From: SIG603 sp964370405
GTDB lineage: Bacteria; Bacillota; Clostridia; Oscillospirales; Acutalibacteraceae
DNA length: 43,267 nucleotides
Assembly: GCA_964370405.1 (NCBI GenBank)
Contig: CAYJJB010000005.1
Location: 1-43,267, forward strand
Direction: 5' to 3'
The notes under the pieces are model-generated. The model searched no databases. It saw only the letters and a list, made by a program, of their open reading frames with translations, and was not told the DNA's origin. Below are positions 22,386 through 31,201 of the stretch, piece by piece (within the stretch, counting starts at the first letter, position 1; each line of letters opens with the position of its first letter). The translations under genes and the position numbers were made by a program.

Positions 22386-24158
22386 ATGGTAAATTTAGTT
22401 ATTAATAATAAAAATATCAGCGTACCTGATGATTACACAATTTTACAAGCGGCAAAAGAAAACGGAGTATTAATACCATCACTTTGCTATCTTGAGGGAA
22501 TACACAAATGTGGTTCTTGTAGAATTTGCAGTGTAGAGGTTGAGGGTGCAAAAACCTTAGTGGCATCATGCATTGCTAATGTGCGAGAGGGCATGAGAGT
22601 CATTACAAATTCAAAAAGGGTACAAGAGGCAAGGCGAATGCTTTATAACCTTATACTTTCAGATCACTCTAAAAATTGTTTGAGCTGTGTAAGAAATCAA
22701 ACTTGCGAGCTTCAAAAGCTTGGCGAGCAGCTAGGTGTTACAAAAACAGTTTTTGAAAGTGACAGCACTAGGCAAAAAACAGATATTTCCGTATCGCTTA
22801 CAAGAGATTTGTCAAAATGCATACTTTGTAGGCGCTGTGTTACTGCTTGCAATGAAATACAGGGCGTAGGGGTGCTAGGTGCACAAAACCGTGGATTTGA
22901 TACCGTAATAGGCCCGCAAATGGACGGTGAGATATCATCATCAGCCTGTTCCAACTGTGGACAGTGCACTGTTGTATGTCCTGTGGGTGCACTTGAGGGA
23001 ACAAGCTCTATAGAAAAGGTTTGGGATGCAATAAACGACCCAACAATCAGAGTGGTAATGCAAGTTGCACCTGCTGTGAGGGTTGCAGTTGCTGAAATGT
23101 TTGGGGCAAAACCTGGAACAAGCGACACAGGAAAACTTGCAGCCTCTATGAGAGCTTTAGGCGTTGATGATGTATTTGATACAAACTGGTCGGCAGATCT
23201 TACAATAATGGAAGAGGGGACAGAGTTTTTGCAAAGGGTGCAAAACCCAAATGCCACTTTGCCTATGATAACCAGCTGTTCTCCAGGGTGGATAAAATTT
23301 GTCGAAAACCATTATCCCGAAAAACTTTCACATCTGTCTACTTGCAAATCGCCTCATATGATGCTTGGTGCTTTGGCAAAGTCCTATTATGCAAAAAAAA
23401 TAGGGGTAGACCCTAAAAAGATGTTTGTCGTGTCTATAATGCCATGTACGGCAAAAAAGTTTGAGGCGCAAAGAGAGGAAATGATAAATGAGGGCTGCAA
23501 AAATGTAGATGCAGTTCTTACAACAAGAGAATTTGGAAGGATGGTTAAAGAGGCTGGAATAGACTATAACAATCTGCAAGATGAAAAGTTTGATGAACCA
23601 ATGGGATTTTCCACAGGTGCTGCGGATATATTTGGCCTTACAGGTGGTGTAATGGAAGCGGCGCTCAGAACAGTTTATACCATACTTACAGGCAAGGCGT
23701 TGCCGTTTGAGAATTTGCATGTAGCGCCAATTGTTGGACTACAGCAAATCAAGGAGGGCACTATAAAACTTGAGGGGCTTTTGCCTGAGTATAGCCACCT
23801 TGAGGGAGTAGAAGTAAAGGTGGCAGTAACCAGTGGTCTAAAGGGTGCCAATATATTAATGGAGCAAATAGAAAAAGGCGAGTCGCCTTATCATTTCATA
23901 GAGGTAATGGGATGTCCTGGTGGATGTATAACAGGTGGAGGACAACCAAGGTCAGATGACCCAAAAGTACGAGAAAAACGTATGAAAGCCTTGTATGGTG
24001 AAGATGAAGGCAAAAAAATGAGAGAGTCACACAAAAATCCTTCAATAATAAAACTGTATGAAGAATTTTTAGGAACTCCCTGTGGAGATAAATCTCATCA
24101 CCTACTTCATACTCACTATGTAAAAAGAGATATGATGGAGGAGATAATTAATAGTTGA
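22386..24158 (+). CDS. hydA: [FeFe] hydrogenase catalytic subunit
   Basis: The 590-residue HydA carries a plant-type [2Fe-2S] domain (Cys34, 45, 48, 62), a His-Cys3 cluster (His94, Cys98, 101, 107), two [4Fe-4S] clusters (Cys145-155 and Cys188-198) and the H-cluster domain. Its H-cluster motifs are TSCSPGW (296-302), MPCTAKKFE (Cys354) and EVMGCPGGCITGGGQP (Cys510, Cys514), followed by the small C-terminal extension. The first motif has Ser299 where the common form has a second Cys (TSCCP). The gene starts two bases after hydB. With HydB and HydC it should form a bifurcating hydrogenase. The last codons (IINS) lie in heptad-repeat DNA. Confidence 0.95.
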   Translation: MVNLVINNKNISVPDDYTILQAAKENGVLIPSLCYLEGIHKCGSCRICSVEVEGAKTLVASCIANVREGMRVITNSKRVQEARRMLYNLILSDHSKNCLSCVRNQTCELQKLGEQLGVTKTVFESDSTRQKTDISVSLTRDLSKCILCRRCVTACNEIQGVGVLGAQNRGFDTVIGPQMDGEISSSACSNCGQCTVVCPVGALEGTSSIEKVWDAINDPTIRVVMQVAPAVRVAVAEMFGAKPGTSDTGKLAASMRALGVDDVFDTNWSADLTIMEEGTEFLQRVQNPNATLPMITSCSPGWIKFVENHYPEKLSHLSTCKSPHMMLGALAKSYYAKKIGVDPKKMFVVSIMPCTAKKFEAQREEMINEGCKNVDAVLTTREFGRMVKEAGIDYNNLQDEKFDEPMGFSTGAADIFGLTGGVMEAALRTVYTILTGKALPFENLHVAPIVGLQQIKEGTIKLEGLLPEYSHLEGVEVKVAVTSGLKGANILMEQIEKGESPYHFIEVMGCPGGCITGGGQPRSDDPKVREKRMKALYGEDEGKKMRESHKNPSIIKLYEEFLGTPCGDKSHHLLHTHYVKRDMMEEIINS

Positions 24159-24204
24159 GAATTGAGAGTTGATAGTGGTTCTTATGCTTTTTCTCAATAT
24201 TCAA
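24143..24204. repeat. Degenerate heptad repeat at the 3' end of hydA
   Basis: AATAGTTGAGAATTGAGAGT-type heptads begin within the last hydA codons and continue to about 24178. A weak inverted partner (TTCTCAATATTCAAG) follows near 24191-24204. The central palindrome of the other elements is missing, so this looks like a decayed or partial copy. Confidence 0.5.
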
Positions 24205-24209
24205 GAATA

Positions 24210-24240
24210 AAAGTGGCTGTGATATTTTCACAGCCACTTT
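24210..24240. terminator. Bidirectional terminator between hydA and secF
   Basis: AAAGTGGCTGTGA (24210-24222) pairs with TCACAGCCACTTT (24228-24240) around a 5-base AT-rich loop, between converging genes. Confidence 0.85.
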
Positions 24241-24257
24241 CTTGTTTAAATATAAAA

Positions 24258-25175
24258 TTACTTGTTCTTTCTGCTTTCCCACATAGTATAAAGTGGAGTT
24301 GCTATGCAAAGGGAGGAGTAACAGCCTGATATTACACCTATCATCATAGGCAGTGCAAAGCTTGATACTGTGTCTATTGCATAAATAACAGATACTACAT
24401 AAATTACCGAAAGTACTATTAAAGTGGTAAGAGATGTTAGTACTGAGCGTGAGAAAATTTGGTTTAAGCTTTTATTAACCACTTGGTTTATAGGCGCATT
24501 TTGCATTAACGCTTTGTTTTCACGCACTCTATCATAAATTACTATGGTATCATTTAGTGAATAACCCACTATGGTTAGAATTACAGCGATGAAGATATCG
24601 TTTATGTTCATTCCAAACATGATAAAGACAAAATAAACAATTAAAACATCATGCACTAAGGCAATTACAGCCGTTACACCTGCGGTCATGCCACCAATTT
24701 TTCTAAATCTAAACATAATAAACAGCAATAAGAAAATTATGGTAATTCCAAAACACACAAGGCATTTTTGGAAAAACTTTGCGCCCATTTCAGGGTCTAC
24801 TGTTGTTGCACTTGCAACTTCAAACGTTCTGCCCTCGTAATTTTCGTTAAGTGCATCTGCAATTTGCTGTTGTGTTTGGACAGACAGGGTTTCATTTCCT
24901 GAAAAATTAACGGTTACTTGGTGCATATCTGTACTCATTACATAGTTTGTGGTAATAGTTACAAATCTACCGCTTGCGTTTTCTATTATATCGGAAACTT
25001 CACTTTGTGACACATCGCCGTCTACTGTGTATTTAATAACAGCTCCGCCTGCAAATTGTATATCCAAATTTGCGCCAAAGATAATGTTTACCAAAAGTCC
25101 TATTACTATTATAGCGCAGGATATAATAAAAAATATTTTTTTGTTTTTGTAAAAATCTATGTTTAAATTTTTCAT
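24258..25175 (-). CDS. secF: Protein translocase subunit SecF
   Basis: The 305-residue membrane protein has the SecF plan: one N-terminal span (IFFIISCAIIVIGLLVNIIFG), a periplasmic-side domain opening with LDIQFAGGAVIKYT, then five spans with the family motif LTIVGYSLNDTIVIYDRVRENK near residue 200. SecF works with SecD to complete protein export through SecYEG, driven by an ion gradient. It overlaps the end of secD by four bases and is transcribed with it. Confidence 0.95.
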   Translation of the reverse strand: MKNLNIDFYKNKKIFFIISCAIIVIGLLVNIIFGANLDIQFAGGAVIKYTVDGDVSQSEVSDIIENASGRFVTITTNYVMSTDMHQVTVNFSGNETLSVQTQQQIADALNENYEGRTFEVASATTVDPEMGAKFFQKCLVCFGITIIFLLLFIMFRFRKIGGMTAGVTAVIALVHDVLIVYFVFIMFGMNINDIFIAVILTIVGYSLNDTIVIYDRVRENKALMQNAPINQVVNKSLNQIFSRSVLTSLTTLIVLSVIYVVSVIYAIDTVSSFALPMMIGVISGCYSSLCIATPLYTMWESRKNK

Positions 25176-26566
25176 TTACCTGCACCTCCAAATAAACTTT
25201 TTTTGCGAAGGAATTTAAATGAGGAAAGCGACTTAAGCATAAGTCTTGAAGCGCATACACCCATAATAAAGTTTGCTATAACGCCTACAAGTAGAGTGTA
25301 GCCAAATGAGTAAATAGCGCCTGTTGTAGACTCGCCAAATATGGCGGATAGAACATTTCCAGGGCCAAACACACCAATTAACATTATTGCAACTATAATA
25401 ATTGTGATATTGCCATCAACTATAGCTGAAAAACTGTTAGAGCAACCCTTGTAAATTGAACCATCAAGCGTTTTTCCACTTAAAAGTTCTTCTTTAATAC
25501 GACTTGCTGTAATGATATTTGCATCGACACCTATGCCAATAGAAAGCACCATACCTGCAATGCCTGGCAAGGTCATGGTAAAGCTATTCATAAATGGCAA
25601 ATAGCCAGAAACTGCAGCAAAGCTTAGTGCAAGTTGACCGCTTAGGCAAATTATAGCGACAAAGCCTGGAAGGCGGAACATAATTATCATAAATATAGCA
25701 ACAAGAATAAAAGCAATTATTCCTGCAAGTATCATGGCATCAAGTGCTGACAATCCAAGAATTGGGTTTACTGTACTATAGTCTGTTACATCCATTGCAA
25801 AAGGCAAGGCACCGCCTTCAATTTTAGCGGCAAGATCGGCTACTTCATCTAAGGTAAAGTTACCTGAAATGACAGCTTGTCCACCATCAATTTCACTTTG
25901 AACAGTTGCGGCAGAAAGCAGTACATCGTCCATCCAAATAGAGATTATTTGACCTACCATAGAGGCAGTCGCATCTCTAAATTTAACAGCACCCTCGTCA
26001 GAGAAAGTTAAGTTTACAACGTATTCTGACTCAGGAGATACGGAAGCCACGGCACTTACAACGTCTGAACCTTCTAAAAGTATGGTCGCTGCAGTGTCAC
26101 CTGCTGGGGTTTTGTATATTTCATTTCCATCGCTGTCATACTCTAAAGTTTCAAATTCATCACCCGGTCTAAAGGTTAAAAGAGCAGTAGCGGCAAGTTC
26201 TTCAACTGCTTCTTGAGGATTAAAGTCTGTTTCGTCACTTCTCCAAGGGAAACGAACAATTAGTCTGTTATTTGTAATATCAGTAAAAAGTTCGTAGTCT
26301 GTAATGCCAGAGCTAACCATTCTAAGCTCCATTCTCGATTTTGCCGCATCGAGTTCTTGGGCACTTGCCTGCACACCCTCAGCTGGACTAAATGTAGCCT
26401 CAACACCACCTCTTATGTCAATACCCCAGCGTATGTCGCCTGCTCCTTTTATGTAGGTTGTGACAATATCACCATTTTGGGAGTAAACTCCGAAAATTGC
26501 AGTGTATGACAGGGCTATTATTATGGCAAATACAATAAAAAACACAGCTTTTGCAGGTTTTTTCAT
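25172..26566 (-). CDS. secD: Protein translocase subunit SecD
   Basis: The 464-residue protein is SecD: an N-terminal span (AVFFIVFAIIIALSYTAIFG), WGIDIRGGVEATFSP opening the large extracytoplasmic domain, and five C-terminal spans with ALSFAAVSGYLPFMNSFTMTLPGIAGMVLSIGIGVDANIITASRIKEE, the counterpart of the SecD/F D4 motif. The start is taken at the ATG at 26566, eight bases after AAGGTGG; an in-frame GTG 12 bases upstream lies within the ribosome site. It is first in a secDF pair, about 100 bases downstream of ispH-rpsA. Confidence 0.95.
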   Translation of the reverse strand: MKKPAKAVFFIVFAIIIALSYTAIFGVYSQNGDIVTTYIKGAGDIRWGIDIRGGVEATFSPAEGVQASAQELDAAKSRMELRMVSSGITDYELFTDITNNRLIVRFPWRSDETDFNPQEAVEELAATALLTFRPGDEFETLEYDSDGNEIYKTPAGDTAATILLEGSDVVSAVASVSPESEYVVNLTFSDEGAVKFRDATASMVGQIISIWMDDVLLSAATVQSEIDGGQAVISGNFTLDEVADLAAKIEGGALPFAMDVTDYSTVNPILGLSALDAMILAGIIAFILVAIFMIIMFRLPGFVAIICLSGQLALSFAAVSGYLPFMNSFTMTLPGIAGMVLSIGIGVDANIITASRIKEELLSGKTLDGSIYKGCSNSFSAIVDGNITIIIVAIMLIGVFGPGNVLSAIFGESTTGAIYSFGYTLLVGVIANFIMGVCASRLMLKSLSSFKFLRKKSLFGGAGK

Positions 26567-26599
26567 AAATATAACCACCTTCCTTTTAATAAAATAATA

Positions 26600-26642
26600 G
26601 TAGGGAGTGGCAAAAACTTTAAAAGTAAATGCTTATCCCTAC
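26600..26642 (-). other. Hairpin between ispH-rpsA and secD, possible weak terminator
   Basis: GTAGGGA (26600-26606) and TCCCTAC (26636-26642) form a 7 bp stem around a long AT-rich loop. The downstream T-run on the minus strand is broken (CTATTATTTTATT), so termination would be partial. Confidence 0.4.
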
Positions 26643-26666
26643 GTAATTATTTATGTTTTATTTTAA

Positions 26667-28619
26667 TTATTCAGCTTCAACAGTTTCTTCTTGTGCTTCG
26701 TCAACTACTTCTTCAGAAGTTTCGATTAAAGCTCTTATTGAAAGAGAAACTCTTCTGTTTTCAAAGTCAATATCAGTGATAGCTGCATTTACAACTTCGC
26801 CTACTTTTAAAACATCGTTTGGTTTTTCAATTCTCTTATCAGAAATTTGTGATATGTGAATTAAACCGTCAATGCCTGGCATAATTCTTGCAAAAGCACC
26901 AAATGTTGTCATGCTAACAATAGTAACTTCGCAAACTGTGCCGATAGGATAGTTTGTTTTTAGGATTTCCCAAGGATTGTCCTCTGTTTTTTTATAGCCT
27001 AAAGAAATTCTTTTTGTTTCTTTATTTAGCTCTTTAATGTAAACAGAAACTGTGTCACCCACTGCAACTACTTCGCTTGGATGTTTAATTCTGCTCCATG
27101 AAAGCTCAGAAATATGAACCATGCCGTCTACAGCGCCTAAATCAACAAACGCACCAAAGCTTGTTAGTGATTTAACTGTACCTGTAAATTCTTGGCCTTC
27201 TTCAATTTCATCCCAGAATTTTTGTTGTGTTGCTTTTCTCTCTTCACGTAAAACTGAGCGGATAGAACCTACCGCACGGCGTCTTTGACGATTAACTTCA
27301 ATAATTCTAAAGCTTACTTCAGTGCCTTTTAGTTCATCAAGAGAGTCAGTTCTGTTAGCTGTTGCTTGAGATGCAGGAATGAATACTCTAATTCCTTTGT
27401 AAGCTATAATAACGCCGCCTTTTACAACTTCTGTTACTTTAGCTGTTAGAATTTCTTCACTCTCAGCAGCTTCTGCTAAATCTTCCCAACCTTTAATAGC
27501 GTCAATACGTTTTTTAGAAAGCATAATTGTGCCTTCTTGGTCGTTGGTTTTCATTATTAATAGTTCCATCTCATCGCCAATTTTCACAAGGTCTGAAGCC
27601 TTTGCATTTGGGTCTTGTGAAAGCTCTGCTATTGGAATAAAGCCTGCTTGTTTCCTTCCTACGTCCACATACACTTCGTTTGGTGATATGCCCACTACAA
27701 CGCCGCGCACCTTTTCATCTGTATTAAAGCTTTTAAGGGATTCCTCAAGCATCTCCTCAAAATTTTCTTTGTTTTCAATCATGTCTGTCATGGTAACTAG
27801 TACCTCCTTTATAATGCTTGCCGGAGTAGATGCGCCGGCAGTTATACCAATCTTTTGATTGGAACTAAGTTTTGTAAGCTCACTTGCATCTGTTATTAAA
27901 TACGTCGTGCAGTATTTTTCACACACATCTCTAAGCTTTGCGGTGTTAGAACTTTCTTTGCCGCCCACAATAATCATAACATCAGACTCTTGTGCCAAAC
28001 TTCTTGCCTCTGCCTGTCTTTCTACAGTAGCTTTACATATTGTATCAAAAGTCGAAGCATTTGTACATAGTTTTTTTAGAGTTTTTAAACATTTTTCCCA
28101 AACTGACGTATTAAATGTGGTCTGAGCGTAAATAAATATGTCTTTTTCACATAAATTAGGTTCATTTTTAAGTAAAATTTCTAATTCGACATTATCCTTA
28201 AAAACAAAGCAAGGTGTTTTGCAGTAGCCTACTATGCCAATAATTTCAGGATGACTTGAATCTCCTGCAATTAATATGGTTTTATTTTTGTTTGAAGCCT
28301 CACTTACCAAGTTGTGAATTTTTTTAACAAAAGGGCAAGTGGCATCAATATAGGGGATGTTGTTTTTTTCTATTTCGTCAATAACTTCAGGAGAAACACC
28401 GTGGGCACGAATTACAAGTTTTCCACCATTTTTAAAATCTTTCACATTTTCTATGACAGAAACACCTTTGTCCGCAAGCTCTTTAATTACTTGTGGATTA
28501 TGGGTAATAGGCCCTAGAGTATATACTTTTTCATTTTGGTTTAAGAGCGAATAAACAGTGTTAAGTGCTCTTTCAACTCCAAAGCACAGTCCTGCAGTTT
28601 TTGCCAGTTTAATACTCAT
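26667..28619 (-). CDS. ispH: Fused 4-hydroxy-3-methylbut-2-enyl diphosphate reductase (IspH) and ribosomal protein S1-like protein
   Basis: The 650-residue protein joins two functions. Residues 1-282 are IspH, the last enzyme of the MEP isoprenoid pathway, with [4Fe-4S] cysteines in AGLCFGVERAL (Cys12), DATCPFV and FDTICKAT, and substrate motifs AHGVSPE and SSNTAKL. Residues about 300-635 hold four S1 RNA-binding domains: KVRGVVVGISPNEVYVDVG, TAKVTEVVKGGVIIAYKG, FTGTVKSLTSFGAFVDLG and CEVTIVSMTTFGAFARI. An acidic tail ends the protein. This IspH-RpsA fusion is known in Clostridia and marks the lineage. It follows plsC directly, with AAGGAAAA as ribosome site inside the plsC end. Confidence 0.95.
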   Translation of the reverse strand: MSIKLAKTAGLCFGVERALNTVYSLLNQNEKVYTLGPITHNPQVIKELADKGVSVIENVKDFKNGGKLVIRAHGVSPEVIDEIEKNNIPYIDATCPFVKKIHNLVSEASNKNKTILIAGDSSHPEIIGIVGYCKTPCFVFKDNVELEILLKNEPNLCEKDIFIYAQTTFNTSVWEKCLKTLKKLCTNASTFDTICKATVERQAEARSLAQESDVMIIVGGKESSNTAKLRDVCEKYCTTYLITDASELTKLSSNQKIGITAGASTPASIIKEVLVTMTDMIENKENFEEMLEESLKSFNTDEKVRGVVVGISPNEVYVDVGRKQAGFIPIAELSQDPNAKASDLVKIGDEMELLIMKTNDQEGTIMLSKKRIDAIKGWEDLAEAAESEEILTAKVTEVVKGGVIIAYKGIRVFIPASQATANRTDSLDELKGTEVSFRIIEVNRQRRRAVGSIRSVLREERKATQQKFWDEIEEGQEFTGTVKSLTSFGAFVDLGAVDGMVHISELSWSRIKHPSEVVAVGDTVSVYIKELNKETKRISLGYKKTEDNPWEILKTNYPIGTVCEVTIVSMTTFGAFARIMPGIDGLIHISQISDKRIEKPNDVLKVGEVVNAAITDIDFENRRVSLSIRALIETSEEVVDEAQEETVEAE

Positions 28620-28620
28620 A

Positions 28621-29265
28621 TCAATTTTCCTTATTAAGTAAAGTTAACGACTCTTCTCGAAGATTTGTGATTTTGCTCATAATATATTTTGAAGCTTTTC
28701 TATAGCTGTGGCTTTTTGCCTCTTCCATATCAAGCTCTTCAATGCTTATTGGTTTTCCAATATTTATCATTACAGGCACTTTCTTTTGTGGCACTTTGCC
28801 GTCTTTAGATGTAATGCTTACAGGTAAAACAGTACAGTTTGATTTATATGCAATTGCAGAAACACCTGTTTTTGGTCGCAAAAGTTCGCCAGTTTTAGAG
28901 CGAGTACCCTCCAAAAAAATGCCAAGTGCGCCTTCGTCTTCCAAAATTTCATAGGCATGAAAAAGAGCATCTTCATCTCCTGTTCCTCTTAAAACAGGGA
29001 AAGCGCCTAGTTTTTTCAGTATAAAACTGACAAATTTGTTTTTAAACAATTCTTCCTTTGCAATAAAACTAACTTGCCTTTTACAAGCCATTCCTAAAAA
29101 AATTGGATCTGAATAGGTGACATGGTTGCTGGCGATAATTAATTTACCACTTAAAGGAACATTTTCAAAGCCCTTTACTTGGAGTTTATACTTTCTTTTG
29201 AAATACCATGGCAAAACCAGTGCACCAAATCGGTATAATAGTGGGGCTTTTCCGTAAACTTTCAT
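28621..29265 (-). CDS. plsC: 1-acyl-sn-glycerol-3-phosphate acyltransferase
   Basis: The 214-residue PlsC-type acyltransferase adds the second acyl chain to lysophosphatidic acid at the membrane. The catalytic HX4D box is ASNHVTYSDPIFLG; the acceptor-binding motif is FLEGTRSKTGELLRPKTGVSAIA, followed by VLPVSI. Its start overlaps the last base of cmk, and its stop precedes ispH by one base, so cmk-plsC-ispH/rpsA is a tight operon. This order is common in Clostridia. Confidence 0.92.
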   Translation of the reverse strand: MKVYGKAPLLYRFGALVLPWYFKRKYKLQVKGFENVPLSGKLIIASNHVTYSDPIFLGMACKRQVSFIAKEELFKNKFVSFILKKLGAFPVLRGTGDEDALFHAYEILEDEGALGIFLEGTRSKTGELLRPKTGVSAIAYKSNCTVLPVSITSKDGKVPQKKVPVMINIGKPISIEELDMEEAKSHSYRKASKYIMSKITNLREESLTLLNKEN

Positions 29266-29939
29266 TAATTTTTTTTCTCGCTTTCGCTTATTGTGTTTTT
29301 AACCATGGTATAAATTTTTTCTACCACTTCGTCAAAATTTAAATTTGTGCTGTCAAGCACTATGGCATCATCTGCCTTTTTTAAAGGGGAATTTTTTCTG
29401 TTTTCGTCGTCATAGTCCCTTTTAATAAGGTCGTTTAAAACATCTTCAAATTTTTGTGTTTTGTCAAGCTGAATATAACGTCTTTTTGCTCGCTCAGATA
29501 CATCTGCAACAAGAAAAATTTTAAGATTAGCATTTGGCAAAACAGTAATTCCAATATCTCTGCCGTCCATAACGATATTATGAGTTTTTGCAAAATCTCT
29601 TTGCAGTGTTAGTAAAAACTCTCTCACACACGAAAATGCAGCACATTTTGATGTTAGGGTAGATATATCAGGAGTTCTGATTAAATCTGTCACATCTTCT
29701 TTGTTTAAATATATGTGCTGGATAGAGTTAATTTGACATACATCAAGATGAATGTCATTAAGTGCAGTTTTCACAGCGTTTTCATCATCAGAATTTATAT
29801 TATTCCTTAAAACATAAAGTGCAATACTGCGATAAAATGCACCAGTATCCACATAAATAAAATCAAGTTTTTTTGCAACTTCCCTTGCTACACTACTCTT
29901 TCCAGCACCTGATGGGCCGTCTAATGCAACTGAAAACAT
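29265..29939 (-). CDS. cmk: Cytidylate kinase
   Basis: The 224-residue CMP/dCMP kinase has the P-loop ALDGPSGAGKSSVAREVA at its N-terminus, YVDTGAFYRSIAL for the nucleotide, MDGRDIGITVLPNA, and RAKRRYIQL in the lid. The start is set at the ATG at 29939 because ACGGAG lies just upstream and the protein then begins MFSVALDGP like other members. An in-frame TTG 18 bases upstream would swallow the ribosome site. It lies between the flavoprotein and plsC in the same operon. Confidence 0.95.
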   Translation of the reverse strand: MFSVALDGPSGAGKSSVAREVAKKLDFIYVDTGAFYRSIALYVLRNNINSDDENAVKTALNDIHLDVCQINSIQHIYLNKEDVTDLIRTPDISTLTSKCAAFSCVREFLLTLQRDFAKTHNIVMDGRDIGITVLPNANLKIFLVADVSERAKRRYIQLDKTQKFEDVLNDLIKRDYDDENRKNSPLKKADDAIVLDSTNLNFDEVVEKIYTMVKNTISESEKKN

Positions 29940-29962
29940 ATTTTTACTCCGTTTCAAATAAA

Positions 29963-31201
29963 TTAATTCATATCTTTTGCCGCAAGATATGCGGTGGAAA
30001 AGGCAATTTGCAAATTAAAACCACCTGTATATGCATCAACATCTATGACTTCGCCTGCAAAATAAAGGCCTTCTACAAGTTTTGATGACATAGTTTTTGG
30101 GTTAATTTCACGCACGTTTACACCACCTGATGTAATTATTGCCTCGTTTATTGGTCTAAAACCATCTATATCAACTTTTAAGTTTTTAAGCAAGCTTAAA
30201 AAACTTTTTCGCTCTGTCTTGCTTATTTCATTACATTTTTTCTTAGGGTCTATCCCACTTAATTTAATCATTACTTCTATCATGCTTTTGGGAAGCAGTT
30301 TTGAAAGTGAATTTTCAAAGTTTTTGTTTGAGTTTTCGTCAAAATCTCTCAAAATTCGCAAATCGAGCGTTTTTTCATCAAGCGCTGGTTTTAAGTCTAT
30401 AAAGACTGAGTACCTGCCTTCTTCCATATTTTTCATATGAGAGCTTGCAGAAAGTATTAAAGGTCCTGAAATTCCAAAGTGAGTAAATAAAAGCTCACCA
30501 AAGTCTTTATAGATTATCTTGTTTTTATGGTTGTCCATTACTTTAATGCTTGAATTTTTAAGGGATAAACCTTGCATTTCACTGCAAAATTCATCTTTTG
30601 AAACAAGCGCTATGAGCGAGGGTCTTAATGGTTTTATGCTGTGTCCAAATTTTTTTGCAAATTTATAACCATCTCCTGTAGAGCCTGTTGCAGTATATGA
30701 GGCGCCACCGCTTGCAATTAGCAGTTTTTTTGCACTATAAATTTTGTCATTTGTCTTTACAATAAAATCATCATCTTGCTTTTCAACATCTTTAACGGTA
30801 GATTTTATAATTTTGCCCTTATTGAGTAAAACGTAATTAATAAGTGCATCGGCAATGTCATTTGCATTGTCAGACACGGGAAAAACCCTGTTGCCTCGCT
30901 CTGTTTTTAGCGGTACACCAAGTTTTTCAAAAAAATCCATAGTATCACGTGCGGTAAATGAGTGGGCAGCAGAAAATAGAAATTTTCCGTTTGTTATAGC
31001 TGATGCAATAAATTCATCAGGTGAACAGTTATTTGTAAGATTGCACCTGCCCTTACCGGTAATTCTCAGTTTTCTTGCAGCTTTATCATTTTTATCAAGC
31101 ACTAAGACTTTTTTTCCTTTGTTTGCACAAATTCCCGCCGCCATAAGCCCTGCAGGACCTGCGCCTATTATGATGATTTCATATTCATTTATTATATTCA
31201 T
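29963..31201 (-). CDS. HI0933/BaiN-like NAD(P)/FAD-dependent oxidoreductase
   Basis: The 412-residue flavoprotein belongs to the HI0933-like family. It shows an FAD-binding GxGxxG at the N-terminus (IIIIGAGPAGLMAAGICANKG), the family signature LRITGKGRCNLTNN, LLIASGGASYTATGSTGDGY, and the C-terminal FAD motif EGLYFAGEVIDVDAYTGGFNLQIAFSTAYLAA. Members are often named BaiN after a bile-acid enzyme, but a substrate cannot be read from sequence. In Clostridia it commonly sits before cmk-plsC-ispH, as here. Its start abuts the stop of the RpiR gene, suggesting coupled transcription. Confidence 0.9.
   Translation of the reverse strand: MNIINEYEIIIIGAGPAGLMAAGICANKGKKVLVLDKNDKAARKLRITGKGRCNLTNNCSPDEFIASAITNGKFLFSAAHSFTARDTMDFFEKLGVPLKTERGNRVFPVSDNANDIADALINYVLLNKGKIIKSTVKDVEKQDDDFIVKTNDKIYSAKKLLIASGGASYTATGSTGDGYKFAKKFGHSIKPLRPSLIALVSKDEFCSEMQGLSLKNSSIKVMDNHKNKIIYKDFGELLFTHFGISGPLILSASSHMKNMEEGRYSVFIDLKPALDEKTLDLRILRDFDENSNKNFENSLSKLLPKSMIEVMIKLSGIDPKKKCNEISKTERKSFLSLLKNLKVDIDGFRPINEAIITSGGVNVREINPKTMSSKLVEGLYFAGEVIDVDAYTGGFNLQIAFSTAYLAAKDMN

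Noticed and set aside
26667..28619. Frameshift or assembly fusion joining ispH to rpsA
   Set aside because: The frame is continuous, and the same IspH-S1 fusion is established in Clostridia.
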